Shown: in pieces, positions 63,210 to 64,000 of the stretch
Position numbering within the stretch: position 1 is the first letter of the stretch
How the letters are laid out: each line of letters starts with the position of its first letter
Source: SR-FBR-E99 sp963732365
GTDB taxonomy: Bacteria; Bacteroidota; Bacteroidia; Bacteroidales; VadinHA17
Assembly: GCA_963732365.1 (NCBI GenBank)
Contig: CAVSZC010000005.1
Coordinates: 1,798,001 to 1,862,000 of the forward strand
Direction: 5' to 3'
Length of the DNA stretch: 64,000 nucleotides
Made by a program: the position numbers and the translations under genes
Notes under the pieces: model-generated
Told to the model about the DNA's origin: nothing
The model's database searches: none
What the model saw: the letters and a program-made list of their open reading frames with translations, nothing else

Positions 63210-63997
63210 CCTTTTGGTCCTTCTCCTTTTTTGTCTGCGATTCTTTTAATAATTGCATACAGGCTGTACCTGTCAAGTGCTCTGCCCATGCTTTTCCCCA
63301 TCAGGATAAATTCCGATACCTCCTCCTCGGTAAAGGCCAGGCCCCTCTTCTTTTTCAGCTCGATGAAGCGGGCCAGATCCTTTCGCATTGAGATCCAGAA
63401 GAGGCAATTGATCAGAACCATAAAGAGGGCATATCGCCAATCGTCAAACCAGTACCACAGCCAGAATATGAGTATCACATACCCCCCCCAACGTATTACC
63501 AGTACGCTTCCTGCAATGAATCCGAGAAGGGTCGCAGCGAGGTTGGCAACCAGAAGGCCGAACCAGTTGATTACGAGAATAATTCCGAGTATGGATGATT
63601 CTCCGCGGCCGCCGATAAACCTGTAATAAACCGGGAAATTATGGCCTGCCACACCGAAGAGTGCTACCAGGAGGAACCAGAGTTCACCAGGGAATGCAAG
63701 TTTGACCAACAGTGTTGGTACGGCAACTTTAAGCATATCGGCAACAGAGGTGATGACTCCATACCTGGCCCCGATCTTTTTAGTCACCAGGGTGGCACTT
63801 ACCAGGTCTGATTCGAAGGTCTCATCAGAATGAGGCACCGGCTCCGAGAAAGGTTCAATCTGACTCTTCTTAGTTGCCAGAAAATAGACAATACGGGCAA
63901 AAGAGACTGATCCGATAAGATAAGCCGTGACACTGCAGAGTATTGCAGTAAGCCATGGATGATCAGCCAGGTATTTAATACCTTCACTCATAATCAT
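63206..63997 (-). CDS. PlsY-like acyltransferase-family membrane protein, possibly extending past the window
   Basis: 263 residues from the ATG at 63997, or 261 from 63991 (MSEGIKYL); the frame stays open to the window end, so a further upstream start cannot be excluded. About 5-6 helices. PlsY features: AYLIGSVSFARI (25-36) and GHNFPVYYRFIGGRGES (119-133). The glycine-rich motif that usually reads like GSGNxGATN is here ESDLVSATLV (62-71), and the usual GGKG lysine is Arg131. So the glycerol-3-phosphate-binding loop is altered and the substrate may differ. It is translationally coupled to the barrel and ABC genes. Confidence 0.72.
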   Translation of the reverse strand: MIMSEGIKYLADHPWLTAILCSVTAYLIGSVSFARIVYFLATKKSQIEPFSEPVPHSDETFESDLVSATLVTKKIGARYGVITSVADMLKVAVPTLLVKLAFPGELWFLLVALFGVAGHNFPVYYRFIGGRGESSILGIILVINWFGLLVANLAATLLGFIAGSVLVIRWGGYVILIFWLWYWFDDWRYALFMVLINCLFWISMRKDLARFIELKKKRGLAFTEEEVSEFILMGKSMGRALDRYSLYAIIKRIADKKGEGPKG

Positions 63998-64000
63998 GAA

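Noticed and set aside
1..64000. Mobile elements, CRISPR arrays, tRNA or rRNA genes
   Set aside because: No transposase or integrase frames, no regularly spaced direct repeats, and no tRNA or rRNA sequence recognised on either strand.

Overview
The window reads as chromosomal DNA of a free-living, respiring member of the Bacteroidota. Evidence: a type IX secretion (gliding-motility type) C-terminal domain at 1.8-3.2 kb, several families typical of the phylum (DUF3078, DUF4197, DUF4091/CBM9 lipoproteins, SiaC/DUF1987), a RelA/SpoT protein of the single bifunctional type, few recognisable Shine-Dalgarno sites, and several intergenic TAnnTTTG motifs that fit the phylum's -7 promoter element. Coding density is high. 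No gap between genes exceeds about 225 bases. I saw no rRNA, tRNA, CRISPR array, insertion sequence or phage gene.

Layout. 1-10.5 kb: 5' part of a (p)ppGpp synthetase/hydrolase, a secreted T9SS-type protein coupled to an M16 peptidase pair (inactive plus active subunit), a ClC chloride channel with CBS domains, and a DUF4091/CBM9 lipoprotein pair. 10.6-23.9 kb: housekeeping genes (glyA, TSUP permease, exbB-exbD-tonB, a large TamB-like protein, tsaD, a SiaC-like protein, a thioesterase, a J-domain membrane protein, and a nucleoside transporter plus upp salvage pair). 24.1-27.6 kb: envelope proteins of unknown function. 27.7-40.4 kb: one long minus-strand run for mannose/amino-sugar use (GH38 alpha-mannosidase, mannose-6-phosphate isomerase-like fusion, nagA, ROK kinase, MFS transporter, SIS protein, a UroD-family methyltransferase, patatin and a serine hydrolase).

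40.4-50.5 kb is a respiratory operon. It starts with a copper-binding (HMA) lipoprotein, then a Tat-exported ferredoxin-like Fe-S protein, an NrfD-type quinone-interacting membrane protein, a membrane-anchored monohaem cytochrome c, a DoxX-like protein, SCO1, caa3-type oxidase subunits I-III-IV-II, haem O synthase and a secreted cyanophycinase-like peptidase. The Fe-S/NrfD/cytochrome c part looks like a stripped-down alternative complex III: no pentahaem or molybdopterin-like subunit is present. Its Fe-S protein has lost one cysteine in each of two cluster motifs. This is the strongest candidate here for an undescribed arrangement.

50.7-64 kb: an unknown lipoprotein with a clear terminator; an opine-dehydrogenase-like gene paired with a one-chain B12-binding/glutamate-mutase-E-like protein; a steroid-5-alpha-reductase-like membrane enzyme with an SDR/3-beta-HSD-like partner and a membrane protein; a secreted alpha/beta hydrolase; and an envelope export cluster (PlsY-like protein, outer-membrane beta-barrel, ABC ATPase, two FtsX/MacB-type permeases, LolA-like protein). 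All functional assignments come from reading motifs by eye; no database search was run.
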